Assembly: GCF_006636215.1 (NCBI RefSeq)
Contig: NZ_VIFM01000032.1
Location: 1 to 64,000 of the forward strand
Origin: Myxococcus llanfairpwllgwyngyllgogerychwyrndrobwllllantysiliogogogochensis
GTDB taxonomy: Bacteria > Myxococcota > Myxococcia > Myxococcales > Myxococcaceae
DNA: 64,000 nt
Direction: 5' to 3'
The notes below the pieces were generated by a model. That model was not told where the DNA came from, ran no database searches, and was given only the letters and a program-made list of their open reading frames with translations. A program made the translations under genes and the position numbers. Positions 25,709-35,747 of the stretch are shown here, piece after piece (the stretch's first letter is position 1; the number at the start of each line of letters is the position of its first letter).

Positions 25709-26926
25709 TCAGTCGCGGTGGAGGCAGCCGTAGGGGTCCTGGTCCGCGAGCGCGAGCCACACGCGCTCGAAGTCGACGACGCCACTGGCGTAGATGCGCT
25801 CGAAGTCCTGGTACGTCGCCTGGAAGCGCGGGTCGACGAGCGCCATGTTCGCCATGACGGGCAGCGCATCCTTTCCGGCGGCGCGCGCGGAGAAGCGGAA
25901 CAGCGCCCAGCGCACGCACACGTCCTTCTCCGGCTCGAAGGCGCTCGCGAAGGTCTCCAGCACCTTCGCCCGGTCCTCGGACAGCGACAGGTTGTGCGCG
26001 GCCGCGCCGCGTCCGTCGGGACTGCCCTCGGTGGTGAGGACCTTCGCGTAGCCGTCGGTGGCGCTCGCGTCCAGCACCGGCGCGGTCTCCATGGGCGTCG
26101 ACAGCGCCATGTACCGGACGTGCTCGTCGAGCGACTGCGTGCCGATGTTCAACAGCTTGTCCAGGTATGGCGCCGCGTTCGCGGTCCGCTCATGGTCGTT
26201 CTTCATCACCCGGGCGATGGTCCGCGCCGCCGCCCAGCCCGCCTCGCCCGACGCCGGGTCCTTGGCGAAGTCCGTCAGGCGCGTGAGCACCTCGGGTGAC
26301 AACTGCTTCTGCGTGTCCAGCGAGGACAGCACCCCGGCGCGCCGCTCCGGCTCCAGCGTCGCGTCCAGCCCCAGCTCGACAATCTTCCGGGAGACCTCCG
26401 GCAGATGGACGGCCTCCGAGTCCTTCAGCGCCATCGCGAAGACCTTGAACTCCTTCGGCCCGGCCTCACGCGTCCACCCCAGCACCTCATTCGCCCGACC
26501 CGCGTCGTTGCCGATGAGCTCCGTCAGGCGCTCCTTCAAGTACATGCGGACCAGCGGGTCCCTGGAGGAGAGCAGCGGCGCGGCCCACTCGCGGAACGTG
26601 TCGAGACTCACGCCCTCGTTGAAGCGCTCCAGGTCCTTCCAGCAGGTGGTGGCGTCGTACCGGGGCGCTCCCGCGACGGCCTCCTCCCCTGCTTCAGCGC
26701 CTGGAGCAGCGCCCGCCTTGACCGGCCCACGGCGTGAAGGGGCGACACCGGAGGCGGAGCCTGGCTCCACCGACTCGACCGGGGCGACGCCGTCGCCGCC
26801 ACGTCGGGCGACGAGCCCCACGGCCAACAACAGGAGCCCACCGCCCAGCAAGGCGATGGCTCGGCGACGAGTGAAACGCGAAGGCCCGTCCGGGGGTGTG
26901 GGACGCGAAGACGATTCGGGACTCAT
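25709..26926 (-). CDS. membrane-anchored helical-repeat protein
   Basis: 405 residues. One membrane helix lies near residues 23-41 after an Arg-rich cytosolic start, followed by a Pro/Ala/Gly linker and then a helical solenoid resembling HEAT repeats (PLVRMYLKERLTELIG, WAAARTIARVMKND, GRGAAAHNLSLS). It is probably periplasmic and anchored at its N terminus. It heads the apparent three-gene unit with the secreted repeat protein and the M23-like protein. The partner is unknown. The start at 26926 has only a weak GGCGGGG ribosome site. Confidence 0.7.
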   Translation of the reverse strand: MSPESSSRPTPPDGPSRFTRRRAIALLGGGLLLLAVGLVARRGGDGVAPVESVEPGSASGVAPSRRGPVKAGAAPGAEAGEEAVAGAPRYDATTCWKDLERFNEGVSLDTFREWAAPLLSSRDPLVRMYLKERLTELIGNDAGRANEVLGWTREAGPKEFKVFAMALKDSEAVHLPEVSRKIVELGLDATLEPERRAGVLSSLDTQKQLSPEVLTRLTDFAKDPASGEAGWAAARTIARVMKNDHERTANAAPYLDKLLNIGTQSLDEHVRYMALSTPMETAPVLDASATDGYAKVLTTEGSPDGRGAAAHNLSLSEDRAKVLETFASAFEPEKDVCVRWALFRFSARAAGKDALPVMANMALVDPRFQATYQDFERIYASGVVDFERVWLALADQDPYGCLHRD

Positions 26927-27061
26927 GCCCCGCCGACCCTACTACCGGACTCCTCGCCTTCCTTTTAATTTCTTAAAAATCGGAAAAATCCGTCCCAATC
27001 CAACAAACGGGCAGTCCTGTCGCCAACGCCCGGAGTGTGTGTTTGAGACATGTGAGCCGGC

Positions 27062-28390
27062 TCACGGGGCCGAGGGTGGCACCAGGGAGCTGGTCGCCAT
27101 CAGCAGGTTGCCGGAGGCGTCCTTGGCGAGCGCGTACAGCTTGATGGGGCCCTTCACCGAGGGGACCTTCACGCGCCACGAGCCCGGTGTGGCGCCGGGC
27201 GTGGAGCGCAGGCGGATGACTTCGCCGCGCTCGAACCGGGTGGCCGCGCCCCGGAAGTTGTAGGCGAAGGAGATCTCCAGCGGCTTGTCGTCGGCCGGCT
27301 TCGCCTCGAGGCGCACGTCCGCCCAGGTCCCCGTGGGCTCCTTCTTCACGCCCTCCACGGTGAGGCCCTTGATTTCGGGCAGGGGCGTCGCCGGCTTCTG
27401 ACCGGAGTACGCCTCGCGCACCGCGTGCCATGCGGGCCGAGTCGACTTGCCCGACAACATGCCGAGCCAGAGGCTGGTGTGGTCGAACGTCGAGCTGAAG
27501 TTGAAGACGAACAGGCCCAGGCAGTTGCCCGCCTTCACGTGAGGCGCCAGCGCGTTGTTCCACGCATCGACGATGACGGCGTACTTCTCCTGGTCGTCCG
27601 GCTCGCGGGCAATGCCGTGGACGTCCTTGGGAGCCTCCCACTCGCCCTGCGCGCCGAACTCGGTGATGAGCCAGGGTTTGGTACCGCCCTCCTTCTTCAG
27701 CGCGTCCGGAAGCGCATGGATGCCCCGGCCGTAGACGTTGAGCCCATACGCGTCGAGCGACGGGACGAACTTCTCCCACCACTTCACCGCGAGCACCCAC
27801 GCGTCCACGGAGATGACCGGGTGGTTCGCGTCCGACTTCTTGATGTCCTGGACCACGCCCTCCAGGAAGCGCGCGTAGGCCTCCTTCGCCGCGTCGCTGG
27901 GGCTGTTGAGGATGACCTCGTTGCCCACGCCCCAGGCCAGCACCGCCGGGTGGTCCTTGAAGCGCCGCACGCTCTCCAGTGTGTCCGCGCGCTGCTTCTT
28001 CATGCCCGCCGTGTCGGTGAGGTAGTCGAAGGAGTCGTCATCCTCCGCGCCGGGCTGGCCGTGCCGCATCCACAGCCCGACGAGGACCTTGAGGCCGTGT
28101 TTGTGCGCGGCGTCCAGGAGCAGCGGCGTCTCCGCGCCCACGCCCCAGGTGCGCAGCGTGTTGACGCCCAGGGCCGCCAGCTTCGCGCAGTCCTGCTCAT
28201 ACGCGGCGGAGCTGCCACTGCCGCTGAAGGTGACACCCTTGGCGACATAGGGGCGTCCATCCACCTGGAGCTGCCATTGCCCGTCCACCCGCAGCAGGGC
28301 GGTCCGGGCCTCGGCGGCCAGGGCCGGACACAGCACGAACGCACACAACAACAGCAGGACGCCGCGAGTGGGGTGGAAGCGAGGGGCCAT
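27062..28390 (-). CDS. secreted glycoside hydrolase, GH2/GH5-like TIM barrel
   Basis: 442 residues with a signal peptide (about residues 1-27). The barrel shows RTWGVG, then WGVGNE with the acid/base Glu158, and LITEFGAQGE with nucleophile Glu244, the spacing expected of clan A retaining glycosidases. It opens with a GH2-type strand (VDGRPYVAKGVTF), and a beta-sandwich of about 100 residues follows the barrel. Substrates in this clan range from beta-glucans to beta-mannosides and cannot be assigned here. Start 28390 is chosen from the signal peptide; AAGGAG lies rather far upstream. It is divergent from the large repeat lipoprotein. Confidence 0.82.
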   Translation of the reverse strand: MAPRFHPTRGVLLLLCAFVLCPALAAEARTALLRVDGQWQLQVDGRPYVAKGVTFSGSGSSAAYEQDCAKLAALGVNTLRTWGVGAETPLLLDAAHKHGLKVLVGLWMRHGQPGAEDDDSFDYLTDTAGMKKQRADTLESVRRFKDHPAVLAWGVGNEVILNSPSDAAKEAYARFLEGVVQDIKKSDANHPVISVDAWVLAVKWWEKFVPSLDAYGLNVYGRGIHALPDALKKEGGTKPWLITEFGAQGEWEAPKDVHGIAREPDDQEKYAVIVDAWNNALAPHVKAGNCLGLFVFNFSSTFDHTSLWLGMLSGKSTRPAWHAVREAYSGQKPATPLPEIKGLTVEGVKKEPTGTWADVRLEAKPADDKPLEISFAYNFRGAATRFERGEVIRLRSTPGATPGSWRVKVPSVKGPIKLYALAKDASGNLLMATSSLVPPSAP

Positions 28391-28498
28391 GGGGCGTGGA
28401 TGGTAACTCCTTTCAGCTCCCATTTCCGGCATGCCACGAAATCTCGGAGAAGGAATCCCAGGCTCCCCGTTCAGCTCGCCAGCAAAGGAGCAACCACG

Positions 28499-31400
28499 AT
28501 GAACTTCTTGGGAAGCATCCGCCGGAGCCGGCGGCGAGTCTGGGGAATGGCCTGCGCGCTGGTGCTGGGCGCCTGTGGAGACAGCACGCCACCAGGAGAC
28601 GATGGGACATCCTCGGAGCTGGAGACGGGCACCACCGCGCAGCCGCTGGCCTTCTCCTCGCCCATGGAGTTCTCGGAGCTGCGCGGCCTTCCCGCGGCGC
28701 CCGCGACGATGGACACCACGGTGGGCGAGCTGCTCTCGGTGCTCCCCAGCCCCCGCTTCGACGACCTGCGCGGCGTGCTCTCCGGGCGCCACGTGCCCAC
28801 CGACAAGGTGCGCGTGCTGACGTCCTATGCCCGCGACTATCCCGTGTTCCTCAAGGGCAATCAGGCCCTGCTGCCTCACGCGGACGGTGTCGTCGCCCTG
28901 CAGAACCCTGTCGTCAACTGGCAGACATTGCCCGGCAACGCCTGTTCATTCAGTCATGCGTGCGCCAACCTGTTCGAGGTCTCCGAGCAGGACCCGACCC
29001 AGCGCAAGTACGCGGCCGTCGTCGTGGTGGCCCCCGTCGTCGAGCTGGCGGGTCCGGTGGACACGGGCGGCGCGACGCTGGTCATCGCCTCTGGCGCCTA
29101 CACGTCCCGAGGCTTCCCGCTGCGGACCCTTCCCGTGGTGCGCACCGCGCAGGCCGACCCGGACCCGACCGACGCGATTGTCCCCCCCGGACGCAACGGG
29201 CAGAACAGCGGCAGCTTCGTGCTCTACACCAACGTCCTCGACGGCGTGCGCGTCAACACCACGGGCGAGCGGGGCGAGGATGGCTGGCTGGGCGCGGATG
29301 GCCCGCCGATCGCCATCTCCCACACCATCACCGGCAACAACGGTCCCGACCCCAAGCTCAACTGCACCGGCACCATCGTCAAGCCGCCGCAGAACGGCAG
29401 CAACGGCGGCAACGGCGGACGCTCCGGCGACGTCGTCATCCGCTACACGTCCCTGCGCGGCCCCGGCCTGGTCAACGAGCCGAACAAGGCCTCCCCGGTG
29501 ACGCCCGAGCAGTGCTTCATGGACGAGGCGCTGCACTGCCAGAGCCTGCGCTGTCGGTGGAACCCCGCCATCGCCCTGTGTGATTTGCTGACCGAGGCGG
29601 ACAACGCCCAGTGCGCCGACGGCATCGACAATGACCACAACGGCTTCGCGGACTGCCAGGACTACGCCTGCTCCAAGAACCCCCACGTCACGGTGTGCGC
29701 TGACGCGTCCTGGGGTCCCATCCAGAAGGAGTCCTCCGCCGAGGCCTGCAGCGACGCCAAGGACAACGACGGAGATGGCGCCGTGGACTGCGCGGACACC
29801 AAGTGCCGCCTGCGCGGCTTCTGTCAGCAGTCGCGTCCGTCCAACAGCGAGTTCTCCGAAGACGCCTGCGGCGACACGCTGGACAACGACGGCGACGGGT
29901 ACGTCGACTGCGCGGACTACTCGTGTCTGAACCACTCGACGACGTGTGGAGCGCAGGGCGAGGGCGGCGACGAGGAGTGCCGCGACCTGCTCGACAATGA
30001 CGGCGACGGGCTGGGTGACTGCTCGGATCCGGGCTGCCTCGGCAATCCCTACTGCGGCCTGGGCCCCGCGCTGGTCCTCACCAGCGGCCTGGAAGAAGCG
30101 AGCGACGCGGCGTGCTCGGACGGCCTCGACAACGATTTGGACGGCCACAAGGACTGCGCGGACTACGAGTGCCGCTTCAACCCGCGCGTGCTCTCCGCCT
30201 GCGGCACCGAGCGCACCCCGCAGGCCTGCTCGGACGGCCTGGACAATGACGGCGACGGCAAGACGGACTGCCAGGACTCGAACTGCGCGAGCAATCCGTA
30301 CGCGAAGGTGTGCGAGCCGGACGACTACCCCTTCCTCCAGGAGGCCACCGCGGCCACGTGCAGCGACGGCGTGGACAACGACGGGGACAACTGGACGGAC
30401 TGCTATGACTTCCAGTGCAGCAACAGCCCCCTGACGGGAAGCGTCTGCGGCGCGCAGGAGAACACCTATGCGCAGTGCACGGACGGGCTGGACAACGACA
30501 ACGACGGGTTCAAGGACTGCGCCGACGAAACCTGCCGCAACAGCCCCTTCATCGGCGACCTGGCGTGCAAGAACAAGGTGCAGACCTTCCACGACGTGTC
30601 CCTGTCGGAGTCCTACAACGGGCGCTACGTGGACACGCGCGCGGAGCTCATCACCGTGGCGCCCGGCGGCGGCAAGAAGGGCCTGGGCGGCAACCGCCCC
30701 TTCAAGACGGTGTCGGTGACGGTACTCGAGTCCCCTCCGGGAACCTGTGAGCACTGGGAGACCTACCTGTGCATTCCCCGGGAAGAGCAGCGCACCTGCT
30801 TCCTGGGCACCAAGTCCACCGCGGGCGTCGCAGGCACCGCGGGCATCGCCGGGACGCAGCGCATCCTCCGCTCGGCGCGCCGGGACGTGGACATGCTCCG
30901 CGCGCTGCTCGCTCCCCAGTCATGGCGGGTGAACCAGGCGAACGGCAACACCCTCTTCAAGCGCGGCGAGTTGGAGCGGGCCGCCTTCGTCTACACGCAG
31001 AACATCATGGAGATGGGGGGCATCCTCGCCCAGGCGGGCCTCGTGTGTGACGAGCCGCTCGACGCGCAGGCGCCCTTCTCATCCGCGTACCTGTACGGCG
31101 CGCTGTGCCCGCTGATGGCCCACGACGTCACCCGCCTGAGCTACCTCCAGGGCCAGCGCAACTTCTACGGTCTGGCCAGGGAGACCCCCTTCAACTCGCA
31201 CCTGCGCTACGAGCAACTCCGCGCGGAGTTCGACTCGCTCTACGACGTGCTGGACAGCTCCGTGAACCAGTGGCTCGCGCTCTCCAATGGCATGCAGTTG
31301 TCCGCCTGGATGACGCAGAACCAGGTCGCGATGAACGCCGAAGTCATCGCGCTGGAGGCCCAGGAGGCCGCGGACAGCCAGCGCATCACCGCGGCGAACG

Positions 31401-32938
31401 CGGCGCTGACCGCCCTGCAGACGTCCATGAACAACCGCAAGGCCGCCATCACCCAGCTCACCGAGAGCATCCAGGCGACGGACACCCGCATCACCAACCA
31501 CTACAACGCCAACAACAAGGACTTCGCGGACTTCGTCCTGGACGTCATCGGCAAGGTGGCCGCCTCGTACGGGGGACAATTCGCCGCCGACCTGGTTGGG
31601 AATGGCGCGGAGAGCATGTGGAGTGAGATGAAGAAGAGCTTCAAGTCGGAGGCCAGCGCCACGCCCGTGCCCGGCGCGGGGTCGACGAGCAGCGCGAGCA
31701 CGTCCTTCCACTCCCAGGTGTGGGAGGCCCTGAAGACCAGCGGCGCCGAGGCGGCCAAGAGCAAGCCCTTCAAGGACACGCTGAAGACGGGCGGCACGCA
31801 GCTCTGGGACATCATCAACGGCAACCAGAAGAACCCGGCGCGCAGCGTCATCTCGGACGAGGTGAAGAAGGAAATCCTGTCCCAGTCCCAGGTGGAGATA
31901 ACCCTGGACCTGCTGGACCTGCAGGCCCAGCTCATCAAGGCCCAGGCGGACTACAAGCTGGCGTTGATGGAGCGCGACACGACGCTCCTGCGCCAGCGCA
32001 ACGCGGTGGCGGCGCGCGACGCGCTCAACGACATCCTCCACTTCGGCAGCGGCACGGAGCTGCGGAAGTTCGACCAGTTGCTCATCGGTCAGCAGGTGTA
32101 CGCGCGGGCGCTGCGGACGTTGGACCAGCTCACGATGCGCTACTGGGAGCTCATCCGCGTGGCGGAATACCAATACCTGCCCTTCGACCCGAGCACCGGT
32201 GGCAGCGCCATCCCCGTCTCCTTCCGCGACAACATCGACTTCCACCTGGGCAACTACCCGGACATGAAGACGCGGCTGGTGGAGGGCCTGGACAGCCTGG
32301 CCTCGCACACCGTGCAGAGTCCGGCGCAGTACTACCGGCGCCTGCCCGCCGGCGCCTTCCACGCGCTGTCGGGCAACGAGTTGGAGCGGCTCAAGCCCCT
32401 GGGCGAGCTGGTCAACGGGACCACGACGTACCGGGGCGCGCGCTTCCAGGTGACGGCGACGGACCTGGCGGCCTCGCCGGACCTGGCCCTGCGCAAGGGC
32501 CACCGCGTGCGCAACGTGCGCGTCAACGTGGTGACCACCAGCGGCGCGACGGCCAACGTGTCGGCCGTGCTGGTGCGCGACACGATGGATGGCTTCAAGC
32601 TCGGCAACCACTTCGCCGAGTTCGAGCTGCTGAGCAAGGACGACTACACCTCCGGAGGCAACCGGCAGGTGCTGCACTACGTGCCCTTCTCCGCCTGCGC
32701 TTCCGGCCCGCCGGTGTGCGACCTCGCCAACGCGACCTGCACCACGCCCTTCCAGTCGGCCTCGTTCACGGACTCGTGCAGCATCGCCCTGGGCGGCTCC
32801 ACCCCGGCCACCAACTCCTTCTATGACCGGAGCCTCCTGGGTGAGTGGACCCTGCTCATCGACACGACGAGCTTCACCAACCTGGGTGAGGTGCGCGCGG
32901 CGGAGGTCGTCTTCCTGACGCTAGGCAGCGTCATCTGA
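28499..32938 (+). CDS. giant surface lipoprotein with eight Asp/Cys repeats, coiled coils and a P-domain-like C terminus
   Basis: 1479 residues from ATG 28499 (AAAGGAG eight bases upstream). The lipobox is LVLGAC. Residues about 60-360 are a beta-rich head with a Gly/Asn-rich loop. Residues 372-690 hold eight copies of a unit CxDxxDNDxDxxxDCxDxxC, each with regular Asp spacing that suggests calcium binding and a disulfide. Two long coiled-coil stretches follow near 937-1000 and 1117-1180. The last 130 residues end in a strand pattern [15 protein letters not shown] that resembles the proprotein-convertase P domain. Such repeats are common in myxobacterial surface proteins of unknown role. Adhesion or matrix contact is a guess. 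There is no catalytic signature. The downstream thiD gene is unrelated. Confidence 0.85.
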   Translation: MNFLGSIRRSRRRVWGMACALVLGACGDSTPPGDDGTSSELETGTTAQPLAFSSPMEFSELRGLPAAPATMDTTVGELLSVLPSPRFDDLRGVLSGRHVPTDKVRVLTSYARDYPVFLKGNQALLPHADGVVALQNPVVNWQTLPGNACSFSHACANLFEVSEQDPTQRKYAAVVVVAPVVELAGPVDTGGATLVIASGAYTSRGFPLRTLPVVRTAQADPDPTDAIVPPGRNGQNSGSFVLYTNVLDGVRVNTTGERGEDGWLGADGPPIAISHTITGNNGPDPKLNCTGTIVKPPQNGSNGGNGGRSGDVVIRYTSLRGPGLVNEPNKASPVTPEQCFMDEALHCQSLRCRWNPAIALCDLLTEADNAQCADGIDNDHNGFADCQDYACSKNPHVTVCADASWGPIQKESSAEACSDAKDNDGDGAVDCADTKCRLRGFCQQSRPSNSEFSEDACGDTLDNDGDGYVDCADYSCLNHSTTCGAQGEGGDEECRDLLDNDGDGLGDCSDPGCLGNPYCGLGPALVLTSGLEEASDAACSDGLDNDLDGHKDCADYECRFNPRVLSACGTERTPQACSDGLDNDGDGKTDCQDSNCASNPYAKVCEPDDYPFLQEATAATCSDGVDNDGDNWTDCYDFQCSNSPLTGSVCGAQENTYAQCTDGLDNDNDGFKDCADETCRNSPFIGDLACKNKVQTFHDVSLSESYNGRYVDTRAELITVAPGGGKKGLGGNRPFKTVSVTVLESPPGTCEHWETYLCIPREEQRTCFLGTKSTAGVAGTAGIAGTQRILRSARRDVDMLRALLAPQSWRVNQANGNTLFKRGELERAAFVYTQNIMEMGGILAQAGLVCDEPLDAQAPFSSAYLYGALCPLMAHDVTRLSYLQGQRNFYGLARETPFNSHLRYEQLRAEFDSLYDVLDSSVNQWLALSNGMQLSAWMTQNQVAMNAEVIALEAQEAADSQRITAANAALTALQTSMNNRKAAITQLTESIQATDTRITNHYNANNKDFADFVLDVIGKVAASYGGQFAADLVGNGAESMWSEMKKSFKSEASATPVPGAGSTSSASTSFHSQVWEALKTSGAEAAKSKPFKDTLKTGGTQLWDIINGNQKNPARSVISDEVKKEILSQSQVEITLDLLDLQAQLIKAQADYKLALMERDTTLLRQRNAVAARDALNDILHFGSGTELRKFDQLLIGQQVYARALRTLDQLTMRYWELIRVAEYQYLPFDPSTGGSAIPVSFRDNIDFHLGNYPDMKTRLVEGLDSLASHTVQSPAQYYRRLPAGAFHALSGNELERLKPLGELVNGTTTYRGARFQVTATDLAASPDLALRKGHRVRNVRVNVVTTSGATANVSAVLVRDTMDGFKLGNHFAEFELLSKDDYTSGGNRQVLHYVPFSACASGPPVCDLANATCTTPFQSASFTDSCSIALGGSTPATNSFYDRSLLGEWTLLIDTTSFTNLGEVRAAEVVFLTLGSVI
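29612..30568 (+). repeat. eight in-frame Cys/Asp repeat units
   Basis: Units begin with a Cys followed by DGxDNDGDG-type residues and end with DCxDxxC. Example cores are [56 protein letters not shown] and [14 protein letters not shown]. The linkers between units vary in length and sequence, so the units are diverged and not a recent expansion. Confidence 0.85.
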
Positions 32939-33034
32939 TGCCGGGATGACTCCGGGTGCGGGCTCGCGACCAGGCGGGCCCGTGCCCGGAGTTTGGGGTG
33001 GCTCCCACGCTCCGGGTGCCGCAGCATGCGGCCC

Positions 33035-33850
33035 ATGGAGACTCCCAAGCCCGTGCCGACGGCTCTCACCATCGCCGGCTCCGACAGCGGTGGTGGCGCC
33101 GGCATCCAGGCGGACCTGAACACCTTCTCATTCCACCGTGTCCACGGCACCACCGCGCTCACGGCCATCACCGCGCAGAACACCCGGGGCGTCACCCGCG
33201 TGGACGTCCTGCCCGCCGCCGCCGTGGCCGCGCAGATGGACGCCGTCGTCGAGGACCTGGGCGTGGGCGCGGTGAAGACGGGCATGCTCGTCAACGCCGA
33301 AATCATCTCCGTCGTCGCCTGGCGACTGAAGGCCCTGAAGCCCGGCCCCCTCGTGGTGGACCCCGTCATGGTGTCCCGCGCCGGAGCGCGCCTCATCGAC
33401 GACTCGGCCGTCGGCGCCTTGAAGGAGCACCTGCTGCCCCTCGCCGATGTCGTCACCCCCAACCGCCATGAGGCGGAGCTGCTCGCGGGGATGGCGCTGA
33501 ACACGCTGGACGACATGAAGGAGGCCGCGCGGCGAATCCACGGGCTCGGGCCGCGCGCGGTGCTCATCAAGGGCGGAGGCATGTCCGGAGAGCTGCGCGG
33601 CCTGGACGTCTGGTTCGACGGCGAGCGGATGGAGACGCTGTTCCTGCGCGCGGTGAAGACGCACAACACCCACGGCACCGGCTGCACGCTGTCCGCCGCC
33701 ATCGCCGCCTGGCTCGCGCTGGGGCAGGACGCCCGTGAGGCCACCCGGCGCGCGAAGGCCCACGTCACCGCCGCCCTGGAGCACCCCCTCGCCCTGGGGC
33801 GGGGCCATGGCCCCTTCAGTCACTTCTCCCCTTTGGGGACACCCTCCTGA
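33035..33850 (+). CDS. thiD: hydroxymethylpyrimidine / phosphomethylpyrimidine kinase
   Basis: 271 residues. The family signature [17 protein letters not shown] lies near the start, with [25 protein letters not shown] and the ATP/anion-hole motif [16 protein letters not shown]. It phosphorylates HMP and HMP-P to HMP-PP for thiamine synthesis in the cytosol. ATG 33035 fits the family start; ATG 33026 is possible. No ribosome site is obvious. No TPP riboswitch is visible in the 96 bases before it, and no other thiamine gene is adjacent. Confidence 0.93.
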   Translation: METPKPVPTALTIAGSDSGGGAGIQADLNTFSFHRVHGTTALTAITAQNTRGVTRVDVLPAAAVAAQMDAVVEDLGVGAVKTGMLVNAEIISVVAWRLKALKPGPLVVDPVMVSRAGARLIDDSAVGALKEHLLPLADVVTPNRHEAELLAGMALNTLDDMKEAARRIHGLGPRAVLIKGGGMSGELRGLDVWFDGERMETLFLRAVKTHNTHGTGCTLSAAIAAWLALGQDAREATRRAKAHVTAALEHPLALGRGHGPFSHFSPLGTPS

Positions 33851-33879
33851 CGCGGTCCGGAAATCCTCCGGAAATAGAC

Positions 33880-33908
33880 TGTCGATTCGCCTCCCTCCCG
33901 TTCGATTC
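33880..33908 (+). promoter_or_regulatory. candidate ECF42-type promoter for the DGPF gene
   Basis: TGTCGA (33880-33885), a 17-base spacer and CGATTC (33903-33908), 45 bases before the ATG at 33953. The -35 matches what I recall for ECF42 sigma factors (TGTCGA); the -10 (CGA followed by T/C) is a looser match. Just upstream, TCCGGAAAT occurs twice (33856-33864, 33867-33875), 11 bases apart. Autoregulation by the downstream sigma factor is inferred. Confidence 0.5.
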
Positions 33909-33952
33909 CTGGGCGGGAGCGTCTGCTCCCCCAACACCGTGAGGACCGACCC

Positions 33953-34315
33953 ATGAAGTACCTGCTGATGATTTACGAGAACGAGAAGGCCTGGGAGTCG
34001 AAGTCCAAGGAGGAGTCCGAGCAATTCCTGGGTGAGTACTTCGCCTACACTGACTCGGTCCAGAAGAGCGGCAACCTCATCGCGGGCGAGGCGCTGCAAC
34101 CGACGCAGACAGCGACGACGGTGCGCGTGCGCGACGGCAAGCGGCTGACGACGGACGGGCCTTTCGCGGAGACGCGGGAGCAGCTCGGAGGCTTCTATCT
34201 GGTGGAGGCCAAGGACCTCGACGAGGCCATCGCCCTCGCCTCGCGCATTCCCAGTGCGCGGCTGGGCTGCATCGAGATCCGCCCGGTGTGGGAACTCTCC
34301 GAGTCCGCGGGCTGA
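33953..34315 (+). CDS. DGPF-domain (YciI-like) protein
   Basis: 120 residues with the diagnostic TDGPFAETREQLGGFYLVEA and a ferredoxin-like alpha/beta fold typical of YciI relatives. Proteins of this type are encoded beside ECF42 sigma factors in many bacteria and are their main known targets; their biochemical role is unresolved. It lies 50 bases before the sigma factor gene. The start at 33953 (MKYLLMIYE) is the family start. Confidence 0.92.
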   Translation: MKYLLMIYENEKAWESKSKEESEQFLGEYFAYTDSVQKSGNLIAGEALQPTQTATTVRVRDGKRLTTDGPFAETREQLGGFYLVEAKDLDEAIALASRIPSARLGCIEIRPVWELSESAG

Positions 34316-34366
34316 GGCCCGCTGCTCGGGCCCCGGGCGGTGCCTCGGGGCCTGGGTGGAGTCTTC

Positions 34367-35638
34367 ATGACGGACCTGCCGTCGCTGCTCGAACAGACCT
34401 GGCGCGCCGACTATGGCCGCATCGTGGCCACGGTCATCCGGGTCATGGGCGGAGACTTCGGCTCGGCCGAGGAGGTGGTGCAGGAGGCCTTCGAGGCGGC
34501 GCTCCTCCAGTGGCCGCGCGAGGGTGTGCCGAAGGAGCCTCGGGCGTGGCTCCTGCGCGCGGCGAAGAACAAGGCGGTGGACCGGGTGCGCAGGGGGGGC
34601 CGGCTCGGCGCGCGCGTGGACGCGCTGGAGGTCATCGCGCGACTGGAGCAGGAGCTCGCCTCGCCGCTGGATGGGAGGGACTGGCAGGACCATCCAGATG
34701 ACTCGCTCCGGCTGCTGTTCACCTGCTGCCACCCCGCGCTGGCGGAGGACATCCAGGTGGCCCTGGCGCTGCGCACGCTGTGCGGCCTGACAACGGAGGA
34801 AGTGGCCCGCGCGTTCCTGGTGCCCGCGGCGACGATGGCGCAGCGACTGGTGCGGGCGCAGCGCAAGATTCGCGATGCGCGCATCCCCTACGTCATTCCG
34901 GAGGCGGATGCGCTGGCCGAGCGCACCCGAGGCGTGTTGCACGCCATCTACCTGCTCTTCTCGGAGGGACATGCCGCGACGGAGGGCACGGAGCTATTGC
35001 GCACGGACCTGTGCGCGGAGGCACTGCGGCTGGCGAGGCTGGCGCGCTCGCTGCTTCCGCTCCATCCCGAGGTGGCCTCGCTGTTGGCGTTGATGCTGCT
35101 TCATCACTCGCGTCGCCGCGCGCGCGTGGCCGAGGATGGAGGGCTGGTGCTGTTGGACCGGCAGGACCGGAGTTTGTGGGAGGCCGAGGAGATTGAAGAG
35201 GGGTTGAAGCAGCTCGATGCGGCGATGGCGTTGGGCGCGCACGGGCCCTACACCGTCCAGGCGGCCATCGCGGCGCTCCATGCTCGGGCGAAGCGTCCGG
35301 AAGAGACCGACTGGGAGCAGATCGCCGCCCTCTATGGACGGCTCACCGAACTGACCCCCGGCCCGGTGGTGGAGCTCAATCGCGCGGCGGCGGTGGCGAT
35401 GGCGCGCGGTCCGGAGCAAGGGCTCGCGCTGGTCGATGACCTGGAGTCCTCTGGCAGGCTCACCGCGTACCACCTGCTGCCGGCGGCCCGCGCGGAACTG
35501 CTGCGCCGACTGGGCCGCTGGCGGGAAGCCGAGGCTGCCTACCGACGGGCGCTCGCGCTGGTGCGCACCGAGCCCGAGCGGCGCTTCCTGGAGGAGCGCT
35601 TGCGAGAGGTGCTCGCGAGCCCCCCGTCATCCGCCTGA
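34367..35638 (+). CDS. ECF42-type RNA polymerase sigma factor with C-terminal TPR-like domain
   Basis: 423 residues from ATG 34367 (GGTGGAG just upstream). Region 2 (about 10-80) has VQEAFEAALLQWP and PRAWLLRAAKNKAVDRVRR. Region 4 (about 105-165) has LRTLCGLTTEEVARAFLV and MAQRLVRAQRKIRDARIPY. The long helical C terminus (180-420) resembles TPR repeats and is the hallmark of this group, replacing an anti-sigma factor. It probably directs transcription of the DGPF gene and itself. The inducing signal is unknown. Confidence 0.92.
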   Translation: MTDLPSLLEQTWRADYGRIVATVIRVMGGDFGSAEEVVQEAFEAALLQWPREGVPKEPRAWLLRAAKNKAVDRVRRGGRLGARVDALEVIARLEQELASPLDGRDWQDHPDDSLRLLFTCCHPALAEDIQVALALRTLCGLTTEEVARAFLVPAATMAQRLVRAQRKIRDARIPYVIPEADALAERTRGVLHAIYLLFSEGHAATEGTELLRTDLCAEALRLARLARSLLPLHPEVASLLALMLLHHSRRRARVAEDGGLVLLDRQDRSLWEAEEIEEGLKQLDAAMALGAHGPYTVQAAIAALHARAKRPEETDWEQIAALYGRLTELTPGPVVELNRAAAVAMARGPEQGLALVDDLESSGRLTAYHLLPAARAELLRRLGRWREAEAAYRRALALVRTEPERRFLEERLREVLASPPSSA

Positions 35639-35692
35639 CGTGAAGCGGGCCTTTGCGAGAGCGTCGGGGTTCGCCCGCGCGAGCCCCTCGCA

Positions 35693-35722
35693 CGACAAGG
35701 GCCCGCGCGGAGCCCCTTGTCG
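35693..35722. terminator. hairpin between convergent genes
   Basis: CGACAAGGG and CCCTTGTCG form a perfect nine-base stem with a 12-base loop between the sigma factor gene and the convergent ferritin-like gene. There is no T run on either side, so it would be a high-GC bidirectional terminator at best. Confidence 0.5.
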
Positions 35723-35747
35723 GCCTGTCGTCATCGAGCGTCGTGCC

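Noticed and set aside
29612-30568. CRISPR-like or DNA tandem array
   Set aside because: Repeats are at protein level with diverged DNA and variable spacing inside an open frame.
28946-30754. 602-codon frame antisense to the repeat lipoprotein
   Set aside because: Val/Ala/Arg-rich low-complexity product that arises from the reverse complement of the Asp/Cys repeats.
32939-33034. TPP riboswitch before thiD
   Set aside because: The conserved CUGAGA and ACCUGA-type elements are absent and the space is too short.
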